From CAZQKW01 sp964594075 (lineage in GTDB: Bacteria > Desulfobacterota > WTBG01 > CAIYCZ01), in assembly GCA_964594075.1 (NCBI GenBank), contig CAZQKW010000001.1:62001-126000 (forward strand): DNA of 64,000 nt, in the 5' to 3' direction. A program made the translations under genes and the position numbers. The notes under the pieces are model-generated. The model had not been told where the DNA came from. It did no database searches and saw only the letters and a list, made by a program, of their open reading frames with translations. This document shows, piece after piece, positions 1-9,106 of this stretch (position 1 is the first letter of the stretch; every line of letters starts with the position of its first letter).

Positions 1-1583
1 TTACCGACTGCTTCAACGATATTCTTCCTGCGGTGGTTTTAACTGCCGGCCACCGCACTGTTGACCCCCATACCCAGAGTGTTATAGAAGGCCCGCACAT
101 TGATGATCCGGAGGGCAGCGGCATCGGCATTGCCGATTTTGTGGAGCTGAACGCCTTTGAGAATATGGAGATCCTGTACCGCATGCCTGAAAACCGCGAT
201 CCCTCAACCAAACAGGATCTGGAATGGTTCTATGGCAATGATGTGCCCGCGGGTTATAATTTTATCCCGCGAACAACCGAGCTCGCCAATATAAAAGATC
301 GGCTTGAGCAGGCACTACCCGGATACCGGTTTGTGTTTCGTCATGGTTCGGAAGCGTACATGAAAAATCTTGATCCCTATGGCAATCCCAAAAACTTGCC
401 CTACAGCACAGAGACTGCTATTGACGAGCTGATCAACAAGGAGAAAGTAGATCGGATCATATTGTATGTCGCTGCCCCGGATAGCGCGAATATGACACGG
501 TTTGGTCCCTGCTGGCTGGATGAAAACGGACAGGGCGTCAGCGCGCTCCCCGGGAAAACAGTCCGCCAGTGTCTTGAAGACCTTGCCGACGGCAAAGGTC
601 CGGCAACGCAAAAAGAGTTAGATGAATATCTCTCTAACAAGCCCTGGCCGGAATTGATGAAAATCGTGGCGCCGGAGGTGGCGCATATGGTTAAAACGGC
701 AAAGCCATCTATGCGCTTGAGCGTTGCCCCGTCTCTATCTAAAATGGAGGACTTTGAACGGGCGATTCTGAATATGCTGAACTATACGGTAGCCAAATAT
801 GAAATAACTCAGGACAAATCGTTGAAGGTCATCCTGGGCGCTCATGGTCTTTCGGCAGGCTGGCGCAAGGTGCTGGAGTGCGACTGCTATTTTAGAGAAA
901 TTGAAGAAGCCACCAATCGCTATATTGCGCGAATTCAGAACGAATTCACCTGGTCTCCGGGAAAATTAACCGTGGTAACCGGCGGCAACGAAATGTCGGA
1001 AACCGAACACGACCCGGTCAGCGCTGAAAAGCCGTTTGGCACTGTATGGAGCACGGGCGAGCACATTGACGACGGCATCAACGGCACCTATGTCAATGAG
1101 CTCGGGCAGATCATTGATAATGGAACTGACAACTACGACTATATAATCGTGATTCCCATCTCTTTTATCAGCGACTCCTCAGACACGATGGTTCATGGTA
1201 GAGCGGTGCTGGGCAACAACATTCCGGCATCAATTCAGGGACGTCGGGCATATGCGCGGGACGAGAATGATGCGGACGGCTCAGCCTATAACGCTGAAGA
1301 TTTTGACAGCGAATACTTTACGGTTAAAGTCTATGATGCGACCGGCTGGCCCAGCATTCCCGGTTGCATTGAAGACCCTGACTGTACTGCAAAGCATGCG
1401 CCGGTCTATAAAGGAAGCACTGAGAAGCCAACAACAGTAATTTTTACCGGAACCATACTTTCCCGCGGCAACTGCGATGCGCGGTCGCATCTGACGGAGG
1501 CTGCTGTTGAAGCGATACGTGCGGCAATACAGAACCCCAATATCGGGGGACATGGCGATGAAAACTGTGCCGAGTGGAACTAA
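1..1583 (+). CDS. Ferrochelatase-fold protein, 5' end outside window
   Basis: The frame is open from the window edge, so the true start lies upstream; a GTG at 33 is only the first in-window start candidate. About 526 residues are visible. Two motifs match the ferrochelatase superfamily: AHGLS (about 840-854), where the metal-site histidine would sit, and IPISFISDSSDT (about 1152-1187), which aligns with the family signature P-I-x-F-x-S-D-x-x-E-T, with Asp in place of the catalytic Glu. The same two blocks occur in the exported protein at 9527-11698, so the two are distant paralogues. The length is well above the roughly 300-350 residues of ferrochelatase. Substrate and metal are unknown. It converges on top6A, with a hairpin between them. 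Fold assignment is fairly secure; function is inference. Confidence 0.6.
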   Translation, partial: TDCFNDILPAVVLTAGHRTVDPHTQSVIEGPHIDDPEGSGIGIADFVELNAFENMEILYRMPENRDPSTKQDLEWFYGNDVPAGYNFIPRTTELANIKDRLEQALPGYRFVFRHGSEAYMKNLDPYGNPKNLPYSTETAIDELINKEKVDRIILYVAAPDSANMTRFGPCWLDENGQGVSALPGKTVRQCLEDLADGKGPATQKELDEYLSNKPWPELMKIVAPEVAHMVKTAKPSMRLSVAPSLSKMEDFERAILNMLNYTVAKYEITQDKSLKVILGAHGLSAGWRKVLECDCYFREIEEATNRYIARIQNEFTWSPGKLTVVTGGNEMSETEHDPVSAEKPFGTVWSTGEHIDDGINGTYVNELGQIIDNGTDNYDYIIVIPISFISDSSDTMVHGRAVLGNNIPASIQGRRAYARDENDADGSAYNAEDFDSEYFTVKVYDATGWPSIPGCIEDPDCTAKHAPVYKGSTEKPTTVIFTGTILSRGNCDARSHLTEAAVEAIRAAIQNPNIGGHGDENCAEWN

Positions 1584-1613
1584 AAAATTGTGTGGCAGAT
1601 AAAATCAGCAGTG

Positions 1614-1649
1614 CATAGAGGGCTGCACATTTCTGGGCAGCCCTCTATG
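1614..1649. terminator. Hairpin between convergent genes, likely bidirectional terminator
   Basis: CATAGAGGGCTGC (1614-1626) and GCAGCCCTCTATG (1637-1649) form a perfect 13-bp stem with a 10-nt loop. It sits between the plus-strand chelatase-like gene and minus-strand top6A. Neither side has a strong T-tract directly after the stem, so termination efficiency is uncertain. Confidence 0.6.
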
Positions 1650-1678
1650 GTTATGTGCAAAAATTATCAGAGGGTTGT

Positions 1679-2884
1679 TCAGGGCAGCATTTTGTCGGGG
1701 CTATGCAGTTTTTCAGGCAGATAGGTTTCAAGGACGTAATTGAGACCGCGCGCCGCAAACGCCTGCTGCTCAACGCGCACGCCCATGCTAATCATTTGCT
1801 GCAGCGCACGCACCCAGGGCTTGTTGTTTTTAAAGAACGGGTCGTTTTTCATGGCATCAAGAGCGCGCTTTTTATCCTTATCCTCCAGGGGATGGGTGGG
1901 CAGGTTGTAATCCTTGATGTCCTGGGGCGTCACCCCAATCAGTTTTGCCTGGGGCACGCAGAAAAACTCGCTAATATGGGCTGCATTGCCGGATCCAACT
2001 TTCATGGTGCGGTATATATTGCAATAACCGTAGGGATCGCCGTCGGTAAAGACATAAACCGGCAGCTTGCAGGCATCAGCCAGCAGGCGGACAAAGCGCC
2101 GGTTTGCCCGCGTCGGGACACCGCCCATGGCAACAATGATACAGTTGCCGTGTTTCCAGTAGGCATGGCCGTTTAGGCGTTCAAACAGGGCTGCGGTTTC
2201 AACCGCGAGAATGAATTTTGCGCGCGTCCTGAACTCAAGTCCCTCCACCCGGGAAGGGATTGAATAGCTGCCCCGGCCAAAGGCTGTGCAGTCAATCTCA
2301 ATGCGCCTGCCGGTTGCCGGGTCAATGTCAATAACAATCAGTTCGCCGGCAACTGACCCGTTCTGCTCAGCAGGAATGAAACCGAGCTGCTCGCGGTTTA
2401 CGCCGACCATTGCTTCAATGTCGTCCATAATGGTATCCGACTCATCCTGCTCCTTAAAAGAAGCGGGACCCCAGCCAGCAGAACCTGATTCAGAGCCGCG
2501 CCGCGCAGAGCCTTTTGCCGTGTAATACACCTCACGTTTTGAAGCAAAGTCATCGGTTTCAATCAAATGCTTGGCAAATGCCATCATGCGCACCGACTGT
2601 GCGAAGGGCTTAACCGTCTGGTATGATAGCGTGCGCTTACTGACTTTGTTGCCAATAGTAAAAAAGCCTTTGCGGGGCGAAAAGGAAACATTGGTCAGAC
2701 TGCGGATGGGAATGCGCAACGAGGGGCGGCGACCAGCGGTAATATCTTGGTAGATGTCCTCAGCCTGCGCAATCAACTGCTTCATTGCCGGCGAGCGTGC
2801 GGAATCTGACTGCCCGGGTTTTTTAGACAGCTCTAAACCAGATGCTTTTTTGCCTGTCGTTTTTTTGGTAACCTTTTGTGCCAT
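1679..2884 (-). CDS. top6A: DNA topoisomerase VI subunit A (Spo11-like)
   Basis: This is the DNA-cleaving subunit of the type IIB topoisomerase, 401 residues. REVYY at 117-121 contains the Spo11/Top6A catalytic tyrosine (Y121 by alignment) in the winged-helix CAP domain. The Toprim metal site shows as VET (E229) and DGDPYGY (281-287). The N-terminal 30 residues are Lys/Ser rich and look disordered. The ATG at 2884 has AAGGAG upstream. It follows top6B by about 60 nt on the same strand, as expected for an A2B2 heterotetramer made from one transcript. The enzyme relaxes and decatenates DNA using ATP hydrolysed by subunit B. Topoisomerase VI is uncommon in bacteria. Confidence 0.95.
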   Translation of the reverse strand: MAQKVTKKTTGKKASGLELSKKPGQSDSARSPAMKQLIAQAEDIYQDITAGRRPSLRIPIRSLTNVSFSPRKGFFTIGNKVSKRTLSYQTVKPFAQSVRMMAFAKHLIETDDFASKREVYYTAKGSARRGSESGSAGWGPASFKEQDESDTIMDDIEAMVGVNREQLGFIPAEQNGSVAGELIVIDIDPATGRRIEIDCTAFGRGSYSIPSRVEGLEFRTRAKFILAVETAALFERLNGHAYWKHGNCIIVAMGGVPTRANRRFVRLLADACKLPVYVFTDGDPYGYCNIYRTMKVGSGNAAHISEFFCVPQAKLIGVTPQDIKDYNLPTHPLEDKDKKRALDAMKNDPFFKNNKPWVRALQQMISMGVRVEQQAFAARGLNYVLETYLPEKLHSPDKMLP

Positions 2885-2944
2885 TGCAGCTCCTTATAAT
2901 GTTCATACTCTCCGGGTGCGGTCTTACAACCTTGTACTGTGCGA

Positions 2945-4579
2945 TCACCCGCGGTGTCGCTCCAGCAATCCAGCCAGCGTTTCAACAATTCGCTGCTGCT
3001 CTTTATCAGAGAAGCCCAGCAGCTCCTTCAGCCCGATACCAATGTGGGGCAGATAGGTTGTTATGTAATCGTGCTTGCGCTGTTCATCAGTTTCCCGCCG
3101 GCGGCGTGAGAGATACAATTTTAATTTCCTGCCGCACTCCTGCAATGCCCGAATCATCTGCTCTTCAATTTCAGGATAACTCGCAATGGCTTCCTTTGAT
3201 TCGCTGGTGAACGGCACCCAGACTGACGCCATATGCACCACAATGGTAAGAGGCCCCACCGGCAAAGAACCGCGCGGCTGGCTCAGGCCGTAGTGCCGCC
3301 AGTTAGTCTGCACGACCGACTGATACGCGCAACACCCTCCCTGCTGGTAGAGCAACGGCACACGGTTTGCCATGCGCAGGACACGGGCTGGTGCATCTGC
3401 CTCCTGATCGGCAGCACCGTACGCAAGTGCTGCTTCAATGATAAATGGATTGCCACGATATACTGCCGGCGGCCGGGTGGTAGATGCATAAAAATCTGCC
3501 GGCACCACTGACTGAAGCCCCCGAATAAGCTGTTCCTCGCCAATCGGCGCCACACAGGTTGTGGGCGGATTCATGATTTTTGTCCGGGCTATGCCTTCCA
3601 GGAGTTTTTCCACGTCAGCATGGCTGATGCGAGACACTGATGCAAAGGGTGAAAGGCCGGCTTGAGTGCAGATTTCTTCAGCGATGCGCTTTGAAACCCG
3701 GGAAAATTCGAGCTGCAGGAATCCGGCAAGATTGCGCGCTCTGGTGTCCTTGAGCATCGCCTGGAGCACACCCAGTTCCACACCGTAGGGATGGGGTTTG
3801 ATTTCCTGTGTCTGAGCTGGAAGCAGGGATGTCGCGCGCTCATAGACGATGGTCTCGCCGCCCGGCTCTTTATAGACAATCCGGACATGAGGATTGGCAA
3901 TGGCGACCTGGCGCAGATACTCATCCACAGACTGTTTGCCATGCGTATGTTTGCCCTCAAGCTCAATACTTACCCGCGTTCCATGTTCCACGTCCCATTC
4001 AATTTCCTGATCGCTGATTACCTCCGGCTTATTTTTTTTGGTATCAATCTGCAACCTGAAATGATGGACGGGTTTACTCTGGTGGGTGCGGCTGATAATT
4101 TCAATCGGCTTTCCGGTGGTGAGCATGCCATACATGCCGGCAGCGCTGATGCCGATGCCCTGTTGGCCCCTGCTCATCTTGAGGCGGTGAAACTTAGAGC
4201 CGTATAACAGTTTGCCAAAGATATTGGGGATCTGCTTTTTGACAATTCCCGGTCCGTTGTCCTGAACGCTGATAAGAAAGCGGTCGCGTCCCAGTTCGGT
4301 GACTTCTATGTGGATGTCCGGCAGCAGCCCTGCTTCTTCGCACGCGTCGAGCGCGTTGTCAACCGCCTCTTTTATTGCCGTCAGTAACGCTTTTTTAGGG
4401 TTGTCAAATCCCAGCAGATGACGGTTTTTGGCAAAGAACTCCGAAACGGATATATCCCGCTGCCGCGCGGCCATTGATTCAGCGGTCTCATGGGAACGCG
4501 TCTTCGCCCGCACGGCAAGCCGCACTTCTTCTTTCTTAATCTCATCTGGTTCTTTTACCGCTACTGCCTTGTGCACCAT
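2945..4579 (-). CDS. top6B: DNA topoisomerase VI subunit B
   Basis: ATPase subunit of topoisomerase VI, 544 residues from the ATG at 4579, which has GGAGG seven bases upstream; an in-frame start at 4606 is possible but lacks a ribosome site. GHKL (Bergerat) motifs are clear: EAVDNALDA (71-79), DNGPGI (107-112) and SRGQQGIGISA (about 136-146). The H2TH and transducer regions follow. The length suits the family. A strong sigma-70 promoter lies about 110 nt upstream, and top6A follows 60 nt downstream, giving a two-gene operon. The N-terminal roughly 40 residues are charged and specific to this protein. Confidence 0.95.
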   Translation of the reverse strand: MVHKAVAVKEPDEIKKEEVRLAVRAKTRSHETAESMAARQRDISVSEFFAKNRHLLGFDNPKKALLTAIKEAVDNALDACEEAGLLPDIHIEVTELGRDRFLISVQDNGPGIVKKQIPNIFGKLLYGSKFHRLKMSRGQQGIGISAAGMYGMLTTGKPIEIISRTHQSKPVHHFRLQIDTKKNKPEVISDQEIEWDVEHGTRVSIELEGKHTHGKQSVDEYLRQVAIANPHVRIVYKEPGGETIVYERATSLLPAQTQEIKPHPYGVELGVLQAMLKDTRARNLAGFLQLEFSRVSKRIAEEICTQAGLSPFASVSRISHADVEKLLEGIARTKIMNPPTTCVAPIGEEQLIRGLQSVVPADFYASTTRPPAVYRGNPFIIEAALAYGAADQEADAPARVLRMANRVPLLYQQGGCCAYQSVVQTNWRHYGLSQPRGSLPVGPLTIVVHMASVWVPFTSESKEAIASYPEIEEQMIRALQECGRKLKLYLSRRRRETDEQRKHDYITTYLPHIGIGLKELLGFSDKEQQRIVETLAGLLERHRG

Positions 4580-4640
4580 GTTTTCCTCCGCGCATCGGTA
4601 CGGCATAACATCACAGCAATGCCCGTATGCGCCGCATTAA

Positions 4641-4716
4641 ACCTGCAACGCAGGTGTTGATACAATGTAAGGTTGAATTAGATATAAAGTATAGGGGAAT
4701 ATATGTAGCGTGTCAA
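4641..4716 (-). promoter_or_regulatory. top6BA promoter and leader hairpin
   Basis: Read on the minus strand, TTGACA (4716-4711), a 17-nt spacer and TATACT (4693-4688) make a near-consensus sigma-70 promoter about 100 nt before top6B. The leader carries ACCTGC-aac-GCAGGT (4641-4655), a 6-bp stem with a 3-nt loop that could be an operator or a small leader hairpin. The rest of the 4580-4796 gap shows nothing else. Confidence 0.7.
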
Positions 4717-4796
4717 GTATTGAAGCCCCTATATATATGGTGGTTTGTGCAGTTTGAAGCTAAAAAGCTGCGTGATGGAAAGGCTTCGCCCAGGTG

Positions 4797-5885
4797 CTAT
4801 TTTCTGCGTTCAAAGAGTTTCAGATATGTGCCATAGCCCTCTTTTTCCATGTCTTCCCGGGGAATAAAGCGCAATGCTGCAGAGTTTATGCAGTAACGAA
4901 GACCGGTCGGTGCCGGACCGTCATCAAAAACATGCCCCAGATGGGAATCAGCATGCTTGCTGCGCACTTCTGTTCGCGTCATAAACATGCTCGTGTCTTT
5001 TTTTTCTATAATATTGTTTGGCTCAAGCGGCTTGGTGAAGCTTGGCCAACCGGTTCCTGAATCAAATTTATCAAGAGAGATAAACAGCGGTTCGCCGGAA
5101 ACGATGTCAACGTAAATCCCCTCTCTTTTATTATTCCAGTATTCATTATCAAAAGGCGGCTCAGTGCCCTCTTCCTGGGTAACCTGGTATTGCATCTGAG
5201 TTAATTGTTTTTTAAGCGCGTCTTTGGCAGGCTTTTGATAGGGTGTTTGATGGTTCGGATTTGATTCTCGTGTTTTATGTTTATCCTCTGCCCCCCAAAA
5301 TTTTTTCAGAAACTGATCTCTGCCGGAATTGCTCCGGTACAGGTTGTAATTGATGGGGCACTGTTTGTAGTAATCCTGATGATAACTTTCAGCGCGATAA
5401 AACCGTGCTGCAGGCAGAATGGGTGTAACAATCGGTTTTTTAAACGTGCCGCTTTTCTGGAGATCTTCCTTAGATTTTTCAGCGCTGCTTTTTTGTGCAT
5501 CGGAATGATAAAAAATAGCTGTGCGGTATTGAGAACCCCGGTCTACAAATTGACCGCCATCGTCAGTGGGATCAACCTGCCTCCAGAATACCTCAAGAAG
5601 TTTTTCATAGGTAATTTTTGCCGGATCATAGATAACCTGCACTGCTTCAACATGACCGGTTGTGCCGGAGGACACCTCTTCATAAGTCGGATTTTCCTTA
5701 TGGCCGCCAGTATATCCCGCAATAACTTCCTTCACGCCGTCAAGTTTCTCAAAGGGCGATTCCATGCACCAGAAACAGCCTCCAGCAAAGGTTGCGGTTT
5801 CATATTTTGAATCAGCCTCAACATTGGATTGCAGAATAAGAAGCACCCCTAACAATATCATGGTGTATATAATGTTGTTAAACAT
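4797..5885 (-). CDS. msrAB: Exported MsrA-MsrB methionine sulfoxide reductase fusion
   Basis: This protein repairs both epimers of methionine sulfoxide in one polypeptide. The start at 5885 is chosen because AAAGGAC lies seven bases upstream; the frame extends 21 codons further without a ribosome site. Residues 1-24 form a signal peptide or membrane anchor, so it acts in the periplasm. The MsrA domain begins with GCFWC (36-40, catalytic Cys37). The MsrB domain ends with RYCINSAAL (catalytic Cys332), and SGTGWPSF is also present. The CXXC zinc pairs found in many MsrB proteins are absent. The product has 362 residues. It lies downstream of the top6 operon in reverse order with its own promoter. 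Confidence 0.93.
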   Translation of the reverse strand: MFNNIIYTMILLGVLLILQSNVEADSKYETATFAGGCFWCMESPFEKLDGVKEVIAGYTGGHKENPTYEEVSSGTTGHVEAVQVIYDPAKITYEKLLEVFWRQVDPTDDGGQFVDRGSQYRTAIFYHSDAQKSSAEKSKEDLQKSGTFKKPIVTPILPAARFYRAESYHQDYYKQCPINYNLYRSNSGRDQFLKKFWGAEDKHKTRESNPNHQTPYQKPAKDALKKQLTQMQYQVTQEEGTEPPFDNEYWNNKREGIYVDIVSGEPLFISLDKFDSGTGWPSFTKPLEPNNIIEKKDTSMFMTRTEVRSKHADSHLGHVFDDGPAPTGLRYCINSAALRFIPREDMEKEGYGTYLKLFERRK

Positions 5886-5937
5886 ACAATGGTCCTTTCG
5901 CAGTTGCAAAAAATTGATCTTTTCAGTGGTGCAACAA

Positions 5938-6010
5938 TGCGCGAGCATCGCGCACTGCAGTGTTATGTATTCTATAATTTATTATACCTGGTATTTTAAA
6001 GATGTGCCAG
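5938..6010 (-). promoter_or_regulatory. msrAB promoter and leader hairpin
   Basis: On the minus strand CTGGCA (6010-6005), an 18-nt spacer and a perfect TATAAT (5986-5981) form a plausible promoter about 90 nt upstream of msrAB. In the leader, TGCGCGA-gca-TCGCGCA (5938-5954) is a perfect 7-bp inverted repeat that may be an operator. Confidence 0.5.
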
Positions 6011-6045
6011 TCCGCAGCTCAAAAAATATCATACGACATACAGAT

Positions 6046-6921
6046 TTACGGTGCAGTCGGTGCGGCGATTTTAAAGGACAGGGGCGGGCTTTTTTCTATT
6101 AGTGCAAAAAGTTCCTGTTTCGTTCTGGGGATTCGGGATGGTTCCTCAATAAACCCGACTGCTCTCAGACGATCATACATTTCCATGACGATGGGTGTTT
6201 CTATACCGGTTGCCCTGAGCAGCGGTTCATCGGCAAAAACGCGTTCCGGGCTGCCTGCGCCTTCTATGCTGCCGTCCTTAAGGATAAATACCTCATCGGC
6301 CCATGCCCAGGTTACGTCAACGTCGTGAGTCGCCATGATCAGCGTTGTCCCGGATTTATTTAATGTCTCAAACAGCGCCATAATCTGCAGCGTGTTTCGG
6401 CAATCAAGGCAGGCTGTCGGCTCATCAAAGATGATCACATCAGGTTCCATGACCAGAACATCTGCAATGGAGACCCGTTTTTTCTCGCCGTAGCTGAGAA
6501 AATGCGTTGCTTTATCCTTTAAGTGATAGGTATCGGTGCCGCGAAGGGCATTGTCCACACGACGGTTAACTATGGCCGGCGGCAGTTTCAAGTTCAGAGC
6601 GCCGAATGACACGTCCTGATACACGCTGGCCGAAAAAAGCTGTGTATCCGGGTCCTGGAATACAATGCCGACACCGGTGCGCAGCTCTGTAAGACCTGCC
6701 CGGTTGTAGCGCACTTCACGGCCTTTGAAAAAAATTTTCCCGGTTTGCGGCCGCAATACGCCGTTAAAATTCAGAAACAGCGTTGATTTGCCTGCGCCGT
6801 TTGCTCCGAGCACCGCAATTTTCCGACCCCTTTTTATTTTCATGCTGATATTTTTCAAAGCTCGGGTCCCGTCAGGGTAGGTGTAACTGAGATTTATTGC
6901 TTCCAGAATAATATCTTCCAT
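6046..6921 (-). CDS. cbiO: Cobalt ECF transporter ATPase CbiO
   Basis: Energy-coupling ATPase of the CbiMNQO cobalt importer, 291 residues from the ATG at 6921, which overlaps the cbiQ stop by one base (TAATG). Walker A is GANGAGKS (39-46), the Q-loop is in VFQDPD, the ABC signature is LSYGEKKR (142-149), Walker B is VIIFDEPT (162-169), and the H-loop follows in ATHD. The C-terminal roughly 40 residues extend beyond the ATPase core, as in many CbiO proteins. It is the last gene of the riboswitch-controlled operon; no terminator was seen after it. Confidence 0.94.
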   Translation of the reverse strand: MEDIILEAINLSYTYPDGTRALKNISMKIKRGRKIAVLGANGAGKSTLFLNFNGVLRPQTGKIFFKGREVRYNRAGLTELRTGVGIVFQDPDTQLFSASVYQDVSFGALNLKLPPAIVNRRVDNALRGTDTYHLKDKATHFLSYGEKKRVSIADVLVMEPDVIIFDEPTACLDCRNTLQIMALFETLNKSGTTLIMATHDVDVTWAWADEVFILKDGSIEGAGSPERVFADEPLLRATGIETPIVMEMYDRLRAVGFIEEPSRIPRTKQELFALIEKSPPLSFKIAAPTAP

Positions 6922-7712
6922 TACCAGCCACTCCCTCCGCAACGATGCACTATCACGGCACACGCAATCAACAGGCATTCGCAGAAAACCACTACAGCAC
7001 ACTTTTCCAAAGCTGCCGTGTAGTTGGGCTCAACAACCCGCAGCTCGCCATCATACCCTCTTGATTCCAGCGCGGCATACAGGTCCTGCGCCTGTTTATA
7101 GGAGCGAATAAACAGCATGGACGCCAGCGCAGAAAGGGAACGGTAGCCAGACCTGACGGTTGCATAACCCAGCCGCGAAGCCTGTGCAGTATATATGGCA
7201 TCAGCCATGTCCAAAAGAATAAAAATAAAACGGTACACAAGGCCCATCAGTTCAACAATCAGTTTGGGCACTCTTAATTTTCGCAGCACAGCAAGAAGAT
7301 CCACCAGCGGAGTTGTGAGGGAGAGAAAATACAGGCATGAAATACACCCGAACGCTTGGCAGAAAAGCCGCACCGCCCTCAGGATGCCGGGGACCGTTAT
7401 GCCGACGAAACGTTCTGCAAAGTTTATCGCACAGAGAAACCCTGCAGGTTGTCTTGACACATCAACGGCAATGGTGAGCACCCCGACAACCAGAAATGAC
7501 AGTGGAATCAGCAGCAGTTTGCCGTAAAACCGCCCCGAAATGCCGCCCACGAAAACAGTCGCCGATGCCATAATGATAATAACAAGCAGCGATATTATAA
7601 CGGAATCGGCCCAAAGGCAAATTCCCATGGTGGCTGACGTGAACAGCACTTTTAGCGACGGATCTTCGCCGCGAAGCCGTGACAGGTAGGCGTATTGGTC
7701 AATGTGCAGCAT
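6921..7712 (-). CDS. cbiQ: Cobalt ECF transporter transmembrane protein CbiQ
   Basis: Transmembrane T-component coupling CbiO to CbiM, 263 residues with several hydrophobic helices. The start MLHIDQYA is typical of the family. The coupling-helix signatures appear near the C-terminus (ALESRGYDGE, which fits the A-x-x-x-R-G motif). It overlaps cbiN by 14 nt and cbiO by one base, so translation is coupled through the operon. Confidence 0.92.
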   Translation of the reverse strand: MLHIDQYAYLSRLRGEDPSLKVLFTSATMGICLWADSVIISLLVIIIMASATVFVGGISGRFYGKLLLIPLSFLVVGVLTIAVDVSRQPAGFLCAINFAERFVGITVPGILRAVRLFCQAFGCISCLYFLSLTTPLVDLLAVLRKLRVPKLIVELMGLVYRFIFILLDMADAIYTAQASRLGYATVRSGYRSLSALASMLFIRSYKQAQDLYAALESRGYDGELRVVEPNYTAALEKCAVVVFCECLLIACAVIVHRCGGSGW

Positions 7713-8034
7713 CGCCGGTTTTTTGTGTCCTTTTTATGCCTCGTTGATACCCGAGATAAAAACCGATAAAACCGGCTCCCAGCGCCGCCTGAACTGCAAA
7801 AAGAAACGTTTCTATTTCGCCGCTGGGCGGCTTCCACACCGGCGCACACCAAGGCTGATAGCGGGCATTGATTTCTGTTATCGCCTGTTCAGCCTGGGAG
7901 TCAGCACCGCTGAATTCTGCATTTCGGGCAATAAAAAGCGGCGCCACGGCCAGAGCAACCAGCAAGACCATCAGGAGCACATTGTTTCTGATGCCGCGTT
8001 TGTTGTGTTCATGTTTGAGACACTCGTCTGTCAT
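7699..8034 (-). CDS. cbiN: Cobalt transport protein CbiN
   Basis: Small accessory subunit with two membrane helices, 111 residues from the ATG at 8034; a longer frame to 8103 would run into cbiM and has no ribosome site. AAGGAT lies before the chosen start. The diagnostic periplasmic stretch is present: AEFSGADSQAEQAI, then PPSGEIETFLFAVQAALGAG. CbiN works with CbiM in cobalt capture. It starts ten bases after the cbiM stop. Confidence 0.93.
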   Translation of the reverse strand: MTDECLKHEHNKRGIRNNVLLMVLLVALAVAPLFIARNAEFSGADSQAEQAITEINARYQPWCAPVWKPPSGEIETFLFAVQAALGAGFIGFYLGYQRGIKRTQKTGDAAH

Positions 8035-8044
8035 GCCTAAATCC

Positions 8045-8791
8045 TTATGCCTCCTCTGAGAGTATTTTAAGTTCGGTAAGTTCGTGCTTATTGTAAGCTG
8101 CAATCGCCTTGAAAATAAGCACCGTTAAAATTCCCTCGCTGACGGCAAGGGGAATTTGGGTAACCGCAAAGATAGACAAAAATTTAATGAGCGACACCCC
8201 GACTCCGCCTATGTCTGCAGGAAACGCGAGTGAAAGCTGCACAGCAGTTGTGACATAGGTAACTACGTCACCCAGCAGCGCCGCCAGAAAGACTGCAAGG
8301 GTGGTGGGGCCGTTAAATTTTTTAGCAATTTTAAATACGCCATAGGCAACAAACGGGCCTGCCACAGCCATGGAAAACGTGTTTGCTCCCAACGTAGTCA
8401 GTCCTCCGTGGGCAAGCAGCACAGCCTGAAACAGCAGCACCAGCAGTCCTATGATGCTCATGGCTGTCGGGCCGAATAAAATAGCGCCGAGGCCAATACC
8501 GGTCGGATGGGAACAGCTTCCGGTGACAGACGGAATTTTTAGTGCAGACAGGACAAAGGCGAACGCACCAGCCACGGCGAGCAAGATTTTGAGCCGCGGG
8601 TTTTCGCTGACCGCTTTCCGAACCGAAAACAGCCCCCGTGCCACAAATGGAATCGTAATGACCGCCCAGAAAAAACTCCAGAAGGGAGGTAAAAAACCTT
8701 CCATAATGTGCATCGCATGGGCTGGCTGAGGCGCAGCCAAGCTGACCAGAATACATAAGACGATAAGCAGTAAACGTCTCCGGGTGAACAT
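8045..8791 (-). CDS. cbiM: Cobalt substrate-binding membrane protein CbiM
   Basis: Substrate-specific S-component of the cobalt ECF importer, 248 residues. A cleavable signal peptide ends at AHA, directly before MHIMEG, the conserved mature N-terminus whose histidine and N-terminal amine bind the metal. About six further helices follow, including SCSHPTGIGLG. AGGAGC precedes the ATG at 8791. It is the first gene of cbiMNQO and is preceded by a terminator hairpin and a cobalamin riboswitch, so low B12 should raise expression. Cobalt rather than nickel is inferred from the riboswitch. Confidence 0.94.
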   Translation of the reverse strand: MFTRRRLLLIVLCILVSLAAPQPAHAMHIMEGFLPPFWSFFWAVITIPFVARGLFSVRKAVSENPRLKILLAVAGAFAFVLSALKIPSVTGSCSHPTGIGLGAILFGPTAMSIIGLLVLLFQAVLLAHGGLTTLGANTFSMAVAGPFVAYGVFKIAKKFNGPTTLAVFLAALLGDVVTYVTTAVQLSLAFPADIGGVGVSLIKFLSIFAVTQIPLAVSEGILTVLIFKAIAAYNKHELTELKILSEEA

Positions 8792-8814
8792 TTAAAAGCT
8801 CCTCTATGTAAGCG

Positions 8815-8857
8815 AAACAAAACAAAATTCCCCGGTCTGATTCTTTGCAAACCGGGG
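8815..8857 (-). terminator. Riboswitch expression-platform terminator
   Basis: On the minus strand CCCCGGT (8857-8851), a 14-nt loop and ACCGGGG (8836-8830) form a 7-bp stem followed by AATTTTGTTTTGTTT. It lies between the cobalamin aptamer and cbiM, as expected for transcriptional control by the riboswitch. Confidence 0.8.
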
Positions 8858-8927
8858 ATGCCGTGTTTCATCCGAAAAAGTTTAACGGGTTATTTCTGCT
8901 CCGCGAGAAATTACCGTTTTTTTCTTC

Positions 8928-9092
8928 GTGCAGACAGGTCTTCTGGCTTACCCGACTGCTGACAGCCTTCCCAACCCGGTAAATTGGATCAGTGGCGTCA
9001 TTTGCCAGCAGCTTCCATCTTTAATTGATGGTCAGGATTACAGCGGCGGGTCCGCGACGGATTTGCACCGTCTTCCCTTTATTATTCTGCAG
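8928..9092 (-). promoter_or_regulatory. Cobalamin (B12) riboswitch
   Basis: The minus strand carries the conserved core in order: GGGAAGACGGTGCAAATCC, then GGACCCGCCGCTGTAAT (the B12 box), GCCACTGAT, GGGAAGGC, and finally AAGCCAGAAGACCTGTCTGC. A P1 closing stem pairs GCAGA (9090-9086) with TCTGC (8934-8930). Position 5' of cbiM and the downstream terminator make this a cobalamin-repressed switch for cobalt uptake. Confidence 0.95.
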
Positions 9093-9106
9093 TATGACTT
9101 ATGCTT

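Noticed and set aside
1655..2176. Plus-strand open frame of 173 codons opposite top6A
   Set aside because: It mirrors the codon structure of the strongly supported top6A gene and resembles no family.
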